64,000 nucleotides of DNA, taken from Misgurnus anguillicaudatus (lineage: Eukaryota; Chordata; Actinopteri; Cypriniformes; Cobitidae). Shown one piece after another: positions 23,028 to 37,632 of the stretch. A model generated the notes under the pieces. It was not told the DNA's origin. It saw nothing but the letters and a program-made list of their open reading frames with translations, and did no database searches. The translations under genes and the position numbers were made by a program. How positions within the stretch are numbered: the stretch's first letter is position 1; the number at the start of each line of letters is the position of its first letter. The stretch covers positions 21,522,001 through 21,586,000 of the forward strand of contig NC_073340.2 of the NCBI RefSeq assembly GCF_027580225.2, read 5' to 3'.

Positions 23028-24080
23028 TATTGGCTCATGATTGCAGTCCCAAGAAAAAACATGGTAAAATGTGATGTTAAAAGTTAATTACATTTCACAA
23101 TTATTACAATTTAACACTATATACTTTTGGAAAAAGGATCGACAGTCCTATATGTGAACATTTTGTGAACATAGACCCGGTTTTCATTATTGCGTATTGC
23201 GTTTCTCAATATTATAATAATTAGGCTATATTCAGATTTATTCCAGTTCAGGCAATGAATAAATTAAACGTATATTGTTAGAGTGATATAGATTATTAAA
23301 GACACAATATTTATAGCTAACAAAAGAGCAGCTAAAATGGATAGCTGATATCAGCCTATATATTTTTTTTATTCACCTGTAGTTTTTCGCTTCTGCAACG
23401 TGATATTAATATTCTTGATGTGAAGTAGGCTATATGAATTATGCAGCCATTAATGAATACATAAAACATATAAAAGACAGATAATTCTGCAAAAAAAAAA
23501 ATGTGTAAAAGTGGGGCGGTACCCTTTCTAAACGTACTTAAATGGTATGAGTACCACATGTCTCTTTTTAAAGGGAACGTCCTAGTGACAGCTTTTGTAC
23601 TTTTTTGACAATGTATTGGTGTGTAGGCTATATAATTCAGTTGAAAATCTCGTGATCACGCTCACAAACTCATCTATTAAATATATGTATGGTATTTTAT
23701 AGGCTACTTTGCCGCATTATACAGCAGTAACCTTCTGACATTTTCTCCTAATAATATTAAAACAAAGCTCTGCGTTAAAGACGCGCACACATTTTTCTTT
23801 CCAAAAAAGACAACACATTTCGACTTTTTTTAAATATATTTTATTAGATTATTTTATAGCTGCACATATCAAAAACTATTCCTTGGTTATATTAAATTGT
23901 TACAGTAATTTCTGATGGAAACATTGTTCTTCAGGTATAGGTAAACTTGCACGTTGCCGTCTTCTGATAGTTTGGGTATTTTGTTTTCTAATGTCCTTTA
24001 AGCTCGACTAATAAAATGTCTTGAATATATTAACGAAGCCATTTATTGAGGAAAAAGTCAAAGATCATATAAGTTGTTTC

Positions 24081-27680
<3,600 letters not shown>

Positions 27681-27682
27681 AA

Positions 27683-27842
27683 TAGGCTCTCTCAGAAAAA
27701 GATACAAAAAGGTACAAAAGTTGTCATTGGGGTGGTACCTTTTGACAAGTACACTTTTGTACCTAAAAGGTGCATACTATTACCTCAAAGGTACATATCT
27801 GTACCAAAATGGTACATATTGGGACCTTTTAAAAAGGTGACA
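27683..27842. repeat. MITE rich in GGTAC motifs
   Basis: Dense alternating sense and antisense copies of AAGGTACA / TGTACCTTT (GGTACAAAAG, GGTGGTACCTTTTGAC, TTTGTACCTAAAAGGTGC, AAATGGTACATATTGGG) form an internally palindromic non-coding element typical of fish genomes. Ends not fixed exactly. Confidence 0.65.
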
Positions 27843-27940
27843 ACTAAAATTGCGTTAATAAATGTTTTTAATACAAAGTCTTCACCAAAACTGTTAAATG
27901 ATTTACGATGTGTTACGACTGCTAAAAGCAATTTGCACAG

Positions 27941-28706
27941 TGGGGTGATTCTCACGAAATCCAGGGTCCATTCTCACAAAATCCGTGTCCAGCATCAGAA
28001 TTTTTAAAAAGCCTTTGAAGCCTTTTTTTTGCACATATAAGATTAAGGTCTGAACTTACTATAACCATTACTTTTAGAGGATTTAAAACATATTTCCTAT
28101 AAAATTATTAAAATTTTTTAGATTATCATTATAAAAAATTATCATTACCGGCGCAACATGATATTACATTAAATATATGCATTTACAAATTCATGTTTCG
28201 GTAATGAGAACTAAATAGTTGTCTAGGTACTATGAAAAACAAAATTTCAATTTTTATCTGGAGAGAAAAAATAAGAAGTTTGTTAGTTCCTTGAGGGCTT
28301 AAACAATGATTGAAAATTGTTGCGGAGGATGAGAACATTTTTCTTGGACACATTTATATTCCTTATTATTGTCTCTACATTTACCAATGATCACCAAATA
28401 CCACATGTTTCTTTACTGTACATGTTTAAAGTATAACATGCACTGAAGCTTTTTATTTTTTAGATTTTTTAATTATAAATTTTCCATGTCAAAGAACCCA
28501 AATCCAGTCATGGACAAGTTGCGGTAATGAAAATTTTTCCCTTAAATGTGGAAAAAACACAAAATTGGTTTGTATGTCATTTGGAATCATGTGCAAAACA
28601 GTACATGAAGAGATGTTTGTAACTGTTTGCTTCTTATTTTGATGTACTTTTTTTATCAAAATGTTTCATGACACCTCATAAGCCTAATTTCGCCAGAATC
28701 ACCCAG
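27941..28706. mobile_element. Inverted-repeat DNA element
   Basis: The left end GGGTGATTCTCACGAAATCC pairs with the right end, which reverse-complemented reads GGGTGATTCTGGCGAAATTAG. The interior of about 750 bp is AT-rich and non-coding. No certain target duplication. Superfamily unknown to me. Confidence 0.65.
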
Positions 28707-28734
28707 TGGCATTTGGTATTCTGGGAAATGTACA

Positions 28735-29085
28735 TCACCACCTGCACCAGGAGAGGAGGAACAGGCAATCCAAGCACTTCTCTGCACACACCTGCACCTG
28801 TCTAATGTTTCGTGGGCTATAAGTGAGGTAGAGGTCTGCTAATCTGCAAACGCGGCCAGCAAAACGTTCATTTTTCCTGGAGGCCTGTTGCTGACCATGC
28901 AGTGGCCTGAGTCTTTCTTTATTCAAATCAAGGCGGTTGTGTAGGGGGCCATGAGACACCCAACACCCGGCAATCACACTGTCCTCCACTCACAGCGCAC
29001 ACTCTAAATGATTAATGAAGCTGGCTCACCTTCCCTCTCTGGAGGGACGCGAAACCTGATAGCGCCGGGAGAGGCTGCGCTCAGC
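28735..29085. promoter_or_regulatory. Candidate conserved non-coding element in six2-prkce interval
   Basis: A 350-bp GC-richer, non-repetitive block containing CACACCTGCACCTG (E-boxes), TTTATTCAAATCAAGGCGG and AATGATTAATGAAGCTGG. It stands out from the repeat-filled surroundings. An ORF across it has no recognisable domain. Regulatory role is inferred. Confidence 0.35.
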
Positions 29086-29380
29086 CATGTGTGTGTGTGT
29101 AAGTTTGCATGAGCGAGGACACCAGGAGAAGAAGAGTAAGGCCTTCAGTCCATATAATATAAAGTATCATTGTCTGGCCATTGACGCAGACGGAAGTTAC
29201 AGTAGCGTATTGATGACAATTTTGTAATAGATGATCACTTCCTCTAACTAACAACTTAACAGCTATTTGATCACGTCTATTGATATGTTGTATGGCATGA
29301 GAACATGTTACACTACCATGAGCATCCCTTTTGAATCTGGGTATTGCAGCATTATCTAAGATGCTAAATCATGTCAGTGC

Positions 29381-29385
<5 letters not shown>

Positions 29386-29426
<41 letters not shown>

Positions 29427-29452
29427 ATCTCTCTCTCTCTCTCTCCTTCTCT
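29386..29452. repeat. (CT)n microsatellite
   Basis: About 67 bases of CT repeats with two short interruptions. A weaker CT-rich patch follows at about 29600-29640. Confidence 0.95.
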
Positions 29453-30384
29453 TGTCCTCCTGGCCCCTTGGGTGATCAGGTTTCAGCCCTGTGTCCTCCA
29501 GGCAGGCAGAGGGATTAAATGTTCATGCATAGGGAAGTGACACCACCAGTGTCTGGGCAGGAACATGCTTCTCAGACTGTAATCAAAGCACTATCTTTCA
29601 TTCTCTCTCTCTCTTTCTTTCTTCACTGGTCTCTCTATCTTTCTGGCTTGCATTTTTGTACTGCTTTTTGACTGATTTCATATTATCTTGTCATAAATGT
29701 ATATATTAAAAAATGTATCCAATAAGTAACTCTATTTAATGTATCATCCAAAATTTGTTTCTATAATTATTTCTCTACGGTATAATCATCCGTGTAAACA
29801 TATTTGCTAATCCAGTACCAACGTTACGATGTGTAATGTGTCAGACACCTGTGACATATAAATCTAACTTTGTCACAGACTTTATTAACAGCTGATCATC
29901 TGCATTCCCAAGTGTTTTATTGGGTATGGCTTAGCAGATGAGTGGCCTGGTCAGGAAATGACAAACTCCCCTAATGTTTCTTATACATTTGAGGAATGTG
30001 TCCATATGTGTAGTACAGAGTGAGCATTGTACATTTTCCAGAACAGTAAAATGGGCTTAGCATTTAATGCTTTCTGTAAATGTTTATTTGTGTTAGGTTT
30101 ATATGTGTGAATAGTTTTTTTATGCAATAGTGACCAAAAGCAAAAGTCAAACTTTGAACAATTTCAAAAGTTTTTTCTTTTTTTTTCAAATATTGTATAA
30201 AGATGCATTGACGTTTTTGTTTGCATGTTGCATTTGTGTGTTTGGAGTTAAAACTGAAGCTCAGCTTTGAGAAGAATTTAAGGGAGCTTGGCCAAAAATG
30301 ACATACAACAAAGTTTATGTGCAAAGTTTATAAAGACATAGACAGTGACTTTGAATATTACCACAAAAGGGGGTGAACGCATAT
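29453..30384. other. Intergenic DNA, nothing recognised
   Basis: AT-rich DNA without a supported gene, repeat end or obvious regulatory block, apart from the short CT-rich patch. Confidence 0.4.
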
Positions 30385-31050
30385 TAATTACAGATAAAAT
30401 TGTTTGTCAGTGTATGCTTTATTACCTGTAAGCTTTTAGTTTTTCAATGCATTTTTTGCCTTTAAATAGATTCCCTAGCATGCTTGCCTTATTACCAAAT
30501 TACTTCAAATAAATACCCTTAAAGGAAAACACCAGCGTTTTTCAATGTTCTTAACTCAACTTAGATGAATTAATACATACCTATCTTTATTCAATGCGTG
30601 CACTTTTAATCTTTGTACAGAGCTTCTTGAATGTATTAGCATTTAGCCTAGCCCCATTCATTCCTATGGCTCCAAACAAAAGTTTTATTTTGTGCCACCA
30701 TACTTACTCGTGTAACTACTCATGTAACAGTCTTTAAATAGGGAAAACATGAAAGTGTTTGGTGGCTTATAAATTCATCCCTTTTTGGAGCCATAGGAAT
30801 GAATGGGGCTAGGCTAAATGCTAACACATCGTTAGGCGCTGTATAAAGATTAAAACTGCACGTATTGATAAAACATAGGTATGTATTAATTAATCTAAGT
30901 TGAGGTAAGAACATAGTAAAATATTGAAAAACAGTGGTGTTTTCCTTTAAGAGTATTTATTTGAAGTAATTTGGTAAATTTGGCAAAAAATGCATAAAAA
31001 AACAAAAAGCTCACAAGGTAATAAAGCAAACACTGACTACAATTTTACAA
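30385..31050. mobile_element. Palindromic element split at its centre by a TTAA MITE
   Basis: The outer arms (about 30385-30518 and 30951-31050) are inverted copies of each other: TCAGTGTATGCTTTATTACC and ATGCATTTTTTGCC at the left, their complements at the right, then AATTACTTCAAATAAATAC against GTATTTATTTGAAGTAATT. The arms meet at TTAA, which is exactly where the inner MITE (30519-30950) sits. Non-coding. Confidence 0.75.
30519..30950. mobile_element. Palindromic TTAA MITE (intact copy)
   Basis: TTAA at 30519-30522 and 30947-30950. Termini TTAAAGGAAAACACC match in inverted orientation. The internal arms CTAGCCCCATTCATTCC and GGAATGAATGGGGCTAGGC are complementary. The same core, with different outermost ends, is found at 47737-50077. 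It carries an uninterrupted version of the site TTCAATGCGTGCAC that is split by a hAT element in that copy. Confidence 0.8.
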
Positions 31051-32188
31051 CAAATTTTTGTAGCATACAGCTCATATTTTAATGGTTTAATCTAACCCAT
31101 GGGGCAAATTCGTAAAAATTGTTCAAAATACATAAGGTAACAATGTTTGTCATCATTTATTATGCCATTGAATTATAGTAGCAGATCTTTTGCATACATT
31201 GCAAGCGGTGATTACAGGAAACATGTACCGCAACCACAAATCCAAAGTTTGTTTTAAAAAAGGTTTAATATTTCAAAAGAGCATTTAGGGCCCAAAATCA
31301 ACAAATTGATACCATACGCTCTGTCTTTCAATTAAGCAAACTCTACAAATTTTGCTCTACCCGTAAAATAATGGTCCTGTTACAGCGATTATTGTCCACT
31401 CAGAGATAAACCCTGTAGCCTTCTTGTTTGTTCTCTTCTGCTTGTTCTGGGGTTATAAAGAGTGTCCTGTAAATATTTTGTAACCGTCCACCGTTCAAGT
31501 GAAACCATACACTTGCTACAATGTGGAAAACATTCTGACTACATACTCGTCTTCTGCTTGCCAGATACTGAAAGCAGATATTGGAACTTAGGAATCAGTC
31601 CAGTTGACTGGGTCATCTGACCTGTTCTGAGGCAGCTGTCTCAATCGCAAACCCCTTTCACCACGCTGAATGAGGGTCAACGCATTTAACTGTGAAGTTA
31701 TGGGAGCAATTCGAGGAATAAGCAGACAGAGGCTTTTGGGGAACCCTGTACATGAGTTTTTTTCTGACCAACTTGACCTTTCAATCGGGACACTTTAACT
31801 GGCATTTAAATTCCGGCAGATTTGCCAACATGCGCAAGTTGCATCAAATTTTGTCATGAGGTTTGATAATCAACAGCAGGGTCCTGTTTTAGGGATCTTG
31901 TCAGAGTAAAGAGCGTCGTGTTAGATTAGGTCTGCGTGTATGTTTGAAGTTTCCCATGTCTAAACAAGGTTGTTAAACTCGTGCTGATAGGCCTAAATGT
32001 GCACAAATGATGAAGTGTTAATAGAGAGTTAGGTTGCAATTGATACTTCAACCCTGTACCTTTCCCATTGGGTCAATGGCAGGATTTGACACCCTGTTGT
32101 ACTTGTACTAGAATGAGGAGAGCCCATGTGTGTGCTGATTTGTGCTCACTGTCACACAGTTTCTTTGTACTATAAAACCATATCTAGG
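31051..32188. other. Intergenic DNA, nothing certain
   Basis: No gene. Bases about 31370-31700 are less AT-rich and non-repetitive and could be regulatory, but I see no specific motif set that supports this. Confidence 0.35.
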
Positions 32189-33125
32189 TTAAAGGATTAG
32201 TCCATTTTCTTAAAAGAAAAATCCAGATAATTTACTCACCACCATGTCATCCAAAATGTTGATGTCTTTCTTTGTTCAGTCGAGAAGAAATTATGTTTTT
32301 TGAAGAAAACATTGCAGAATTTTTCTAATTTTATTGGACTTTAATAGAACCCAACATTTAATACTTAACTCAACACTTAACTGTTTTTTTCAACGGAGTT
32401 TCAAAGGACTATAAACAATCCCAACCGAGGCATAAGGGTCTTATCTAGCGAAACGATTGTCATTTTTGACAATCAAAAAAAAACAAATATACACTTTTAT
32501 AGCACAACTTCTCGTCGTGTAGATCCGGTCGTGATGCGCCAGCTGAACCCACTATACGTCACCGCAATACGTCATGACGTCAAGAGGTCACAGAGGACGA
32601 ACGCGAAACTCCGCCCCAGTGTTTACAAGCGTCTTGAAAGAGGACCGTTCCTACGTTGTTGTATGTCAACTGATACTAATTAATGTCTTTGTGGCAGTTT
32701 ATTGTTTAAAATGGTCCGCAAATGTGCGTTGTATATATCTAACACGTGACCTCCCTACGTCACTACGCATTTACGTTAGGTCGCGCTGGACCGGACCTTG
32801 ACGAAAAGTTGTGGTTTAAAAGTATATATTTTTTATTTTTCTTGTCAAAAATGACAATCGTTTCGCTAGATAAGACCCTTATGCCTCGTTTGGGATTGTT
32901 TATAGACCTTTGAAACTCCGTTGAAAAAAACTGTTAAGTATTGAGTTAAGTATTAAATGTTGGGTTCTATTAAAGTCCATTAAAATTAGAAAAATTCTGC
33001 AATGTTTTCTTCAAAAAACATAATTTCTTCTGGACTGAACAAAGAAAGACATCAACATTTTGGATGACATGGTGGTGAGTAAATTATCTGGATTTTTCTT
33101 TTAAGAAAATGTAATATTCCTTTAA
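32189..33125. mobile_element. Full-length palindromic TTAA element
   Basis: TTAA at 32189-32192 and 33122-33125. The arms match for about 300 bp: ATAATTTACTCACCACCATG, GAAGAAATTATGTTTTTTGAA and GGCATAAGGGTCTTATCTAG, each with its inverted copy in the right half. The non-palindromic centre (about 32500-32810) includes GACGTCAAGAGGTCACAG and CGCCCCAGTGTTTACAAG. Partial relatives are at 11185-11591 and about 50520-51080. No transposase. Confidence 0.85.
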
Positions 33126-33474
33126 CTGTAGACCGGATATAACACTGCTATGAGTAAGCCACTTCTAGCCAAAATAAACTTGAATTTGGTTTGATCTTGG
33201 TTTGCCAAAAACAAGATATGATATTTCATCATGTAAGCAAAGTCAGCAGTGATTACAAGGTGTTTGGTTTCATTTATTTATTTTATTTCACGATTAGACA
33301 TTTAATTTTCATTTACAGCCCAAGTTTTGCTTTTTAATTCAAAATTGCTTGCTGGGTTCAGATTTATAGAAATATGCCAACAAACACTATAATAAATATT
33401 GCTTTATAAATAAATAAATATATTAATATATAGTATTATAATATAATGTATATATAAATAATTATAATAATATT
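33126..33474. other. AT-rich intergenic DNA
   Basis: No gene recognised. Bases 33400-33480 are nearly pure A/T. Confidence 0.4.
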
Positions 33475-33766
33475 ACATAAGCCAGTGGTTCTCAAACTTT
33501 TTCAGCGTGCGGCCCCCCTTGTGTCCAGTGCATTTCTTCGCGGCCCCCCCAAAGAAAATGTATGACAAATTTGTGCTAAAATGTAACATTTTTATGAAAC
33601 AAAACATATAAAATGATTCAAAGTAGTGCTGTTGGTTAGCCTTATATTTTTTTGTTTTAATTACACATAATTCATGATAAATTAATGTATTTTATAAAAT
33701 CTCATAAAACTGGGGCCCCCCTGGCACCATCTCGCGGCCCCCAGTTTAAGAACCACTGACATAAGC
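33475..33766. mobile_element. hAT MITE with perfect 8-bp target duplication
   Basis: The element (33483-33758) begins CAGTGGTTCTCAAACTTTTT and ends with the complement TTTAAGAACCACTG. It is bracketed by the identical octamer ACATAAGC (33475-33482 and 33759-33766). It is 276 bp and non-coding. An interrupted relative is at about 53325-53942. Confidence 0.92.
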
Positions 33767-35986
33767 AATTATAAATTCACACATTATCATATGGTTCATA
33801 TGATTGGTATTGCTATTATTAACCTAAAAGACTATTTTTTTACGTGTTTGAAATGGTGTCTATACGTTTACCACTCATTTACATTTTTTACCCAAAAGGG
33901 GAATGTTAATGCAAATATATTTGCATTGTTTGCTTCATGGTTCGTAGTTGTGTTAGTCTGTGTATTTAAGACAAATAAAATGTCTGCTGGTTTCACGTAC
34001 GGTTGGTCTGAGGTTTTCACATTCCCAAATCAATTCTGATACTTAATTCCTTAGAAACATGCATGCCTTTGTGGCAGGGAGGTGATAAACCTTATAAATA
34101 TTATACACAAATAAACGAAACACATAGACATAAATACACATTAGACTTATAAGTTAAAAATAAAGAGTGTTTTGAGAGATAAACATGCACAAGCAAAGTT
34201 CTCACAGGTTAAGTGATCTGTTCTCAATTACAATGTGCCCTGAAACGTTCAATTAAATCACAGACGTTGTTGCAATCATAGCCATATACACTAATGCATG
34301 AGCACACAAAACATGTATTTTTGGCCTAGTCGGATGGACTGAAATGAGCCCTCTGTGATTCTCCCGAAGAGTTTAGGGTGTATAGGTTTACAGTGTATGC
34401 CGCCGGCACATCCTCTCGCTAATGTTACAATGCAATGTTACACCACCATTGTTCGGATCCAGAAAATGACACTTCCCTTAAGGGCACGCACATCAACTTA
34501 CAACCTCCATTCAGTCACACACCCCTAATAGACCAACTTAATTTTGCTTAAGTACAATCCATCAACAGGCAAAACTCGCACAGGAACAATATGTCTCTGT
34601 CAGTAACTGCACATTTCCCTTTTAAACGGATTGCAATGTTAAACAGTTCTAACAACTTGCACCTTGTCTTCTTAGCATTTAAAGCTATGCATCTCATGTC
34701 TTCTTGTCTTCTTCATTTATTGCTTTCAGTACACTATATAGTCAACATAAATGCATGATTAATTAAAAAATGCTAATTTTCTTTTTTTAAAGACCAAAGT
34801 ATACAAATGGTGTCAATTTAATACTTTTGTATTAATACAATAATGCTCTGTGTTTGTCGTTTTTTATTTGGATAAAGATACATAAGCATAGCTTTTCATG
34901 CTCTCGCCATTTGTTCATCTTCCATAGAGACTTATAACACACACCACCACACAACTGTTAAGATTCTCTCATTCATTATTCTTCATGTAAGCACCTGTTT
35001 TACATCTTTACAGCTTAACAGATTACACTGACTTGTGATTTTATTTGAAAAGGAGCATTAAAAATTATAATGGTCTTCGTTTAATTCATTCACTGAATGT
35101 GTGGGTCACCTCGAGTGCTTGTCCTCTGTCCCCTGACCTTTCCACGGTAGACACCTGTGTGAGCAGACAGCAGGTTTGCTCACCTGAGAGGAGGAGAAAG
35201 GAGTGTGCTGTTAAAGGACCACACAGTCCTAAGCAGCTGAGTCTAGAGCAAATAATCTTTTCTTTATAAACGGCTGGAATTAACCAAATCAATGCACCTT
35301 TGTGCACCTTAAGTAGAGAGGAACTAATGCCAGATGGGGGTTCTAATAATGTTTGGCTTGCGATCTTCGAATTCATCTGAGAGCTTCAAAGAGCGAGATC
35401 TTATAACCTCGGCTGATTTAATCAACTGTTCTGGATGTACATGCCAATAAATGTTCAGAGCGAATGCACTTAACTGTAAACAAACTATAATATAATGTGA
35501 CTGATTTTCTTAATTATGTTTCCAAAAATCATCATTGCTTTGGGTCAAGCTATTCTTTTTACAGTAAGACTCAATTTTCTCTCACAAGAGCTATAGAATT
35601 TAATCGCACTACAACACATGTCAAAATAAGTCCCATGATAATCGAAGAAAGAACAATGAAAACACAGCAAAGTTGTGTACAGTTCATTAACTTGTAATCA
35701 GTGTGATGGTTGGCATTATGGCAGAATGTTTAATTCAAACAAGGTTTTCTCTTCTGAAACATTGAAGTCTTTTGACTTTATTTTTATAGATTTCATACTG
35801 AAACGTATATGGTCACATAGTAAACTCTGTTTCTCAATCATCATTTTACTGACAATAGCTTTGTTGTTGTAATTTCAACCAATATAAAAATTCTGATATC
35901 ATTTTCATTCGAAAATAAAATATGAAATGTTTAGTTATGCAGGTCTTATCAAACAAAAATACTGTATTTCACACAGATGCCCAATT
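33767..35986. other. Intergenic DNA with possible regulatory blocks
   Basis: No gene recognised. Bases about 34360-34530 and 35095-35240 are non-repetitive and less AT-rich, but I cannot support a specific function. The rest is AT-rich. Confidence 0.35.
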
Positions 35987-37100
35987 TTAAAGGTACAATG
36001 TGGGACTTTTAGAAGGATCTTTTGACAGAAATGCAATTTAATATACATAAACAGTGGTGTATAAAGACCCTACAAAATGAACTGTATTGTTTTATTACCT
36101 TAGAATAAGGCAATGTCGCACCGCCGTGTTTTTACAGTAGCCCTAAATGGACAAACTCTATAGAGTGTGTTTTGTAACTACATTAGCTGCTTCCAAATAC
36201 CACACTTGAGGTCTTGGCCACTCGAGAGTGCATGCACATGACAGGAAGTAAGTGCGCAAGACTGTTCCATGTCTTAGAACTGGCAAAGTGCAGTGCCCTA
36301 ACAAACAGTATCTTGAATACCGCTTTAATGCTGTATTCAAGGCCAAGCGTATCCCATCATGCATCATGTTCTGGATGTAAATCGTGAGACTTTTGCCCAA
36401 ACCTCGCGAGATTTTGCAGAAACTTTTAATTGTAAGTTAATAAATGGCTATTACATATTATGTTGGTAATAAAACAAAAAGTGTTGGACATTTCATTGGT
36501 GCCAGCATGTATTTTGTAAAATATCTGCAACTGCTTTTATCACATAATGAGAAACAACATTGTGTCATTTATTCAGGGACTGCTAAATAAACAATAAACT
36601 TTAATAAAACGGCATGCACAAAATATAGAGTTTTTTTACAGTGCAAATAATTCTGCTTATAAAAGTTTCAGATAATGTCTTCTTTAGATTCTTTCAGTTC
36701 AACAAATGTTCATTTCAGAGTGATTATGTGTTCATGTTATTTAAAGAAAACTGTAAAATATATATTTAGCCTAATTTAAAAACGAATACGTTTTGGTGCA
36801 AATTGCTGCTACCTGGATTGACATTTTTACACTTGCTAAGTGTGTCCAATAGGGTGAACAATTCAATATGCAAGCTTGGGATCTTCACGCCCACTAAAAC
36901 ACTTGGGCCAAACACAGGTAGCCTAATACGTCATGTAAGTAGTCAAGTGGTCAAGTGTGGTTATTTGGATGTCGTTGTCTCGTAGTATTTGTCCTGTGGC
37001 GGCTACCGTAGCTTCTCTATGCATTTCGAAAGGGAGGGGTGAGCTGTGGACTGAGCCGTTGGTTGTGGACTGAGCTAGATGCACATATAATATATAATAT
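35987..37100. mobile_element. TTAA-type element, right end eroded, carrying a nested insertion
   Basis: It begins TTAAAGGTACAATGTGGGAC at 35987. The distal part includes GGCGGCTACCGTAGCTTCTC and GAAAGGGAGGGGTGAGC (about 36998-37043), which I recall as the other end of a common fish element. Inside, about 36185-36970, an insertion has inverted ends CCAAATACCACACTTG (left) and CCAAATAACCACACTTG (right, reverse-complemented). No coding capacity. Confidence 0.55.
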
Positions 37101-37407
37101 AATAAATCTCACTGAAGCTCAAATCTGGAGTCAGAAGCAGACTAGACACACGTTTTCATGTAGTTTTATGTTTATGTAAAAACATTATGCAGCTAAGGAT
37201 TTGTAATGACACAAGGTAAGTAAATGATGGCAGACTTTTCATGTTGGGTGTCCAGTTTTCGAATTGAGTGGGGGGTGGGCTGGGGTGGTCCAGGGCCTCC
37301 TATAAGCATTGAGTTCTCTGGTTTTTAAAATTAAAATACTACGCCTACATAAATTTAAAGTTCTCGTGTTGGCCTGGGGGGGGGGTTAGCTAGGGGACCC
37401 TCATATA

Positions 37408-37632
37408 CTGAAAAATCCAGCTAAGACCAGCACAAGCTGGTGAGCTGGTTTTAGCCGGTCTCCCAGCTTGGTTTTAGCAGGTATTGTTGGTGTAGCAAGC
37501 TGGTTTTAATGTGTTTTGGTCATTTTTTAAGCTGATCTAGTTGGAAGACCAGCTTAGACCAGCTACTGCCACCTTAAACCAGCTGAAACCAGGAACCAGC
37601 TTATGCTGGTCTTTTCTGTTTTTTTTTAGTAG
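37408..37632. repeat. MITE made of CCAGCT/AGCTGG repeats
   Basis: Ends ACTGAAAAATCCAGCTAAG and, reverse-complemented, AACAGAAAAGACCAGC are inverted relatives. The body is a run of AGCTGGTTTTAGC-like and inverted ACCAGCT motifs, a pattern widespread in fish. Confidence 0.7.

Larger units (their letters stand above)
19741..24080. other. Convergent six3/six2 intergenic interval
   Basis: About 4.3 kb between the two convergent homeobox genes. It contains an (AT)n run, two GC-richer candidate conserved blocks (about 20565-20700 and 20860-21010), a SINE, a degraded MITE (about 22800-22995) and two CTCF-like motifs. No gene is recognised. The six2 3'UTR must lie at its right edge. An AATAAA on the - strand at 24047-24042 lies very close to the stop, so a more distal signal may be used. 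Confidence 0.5.
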
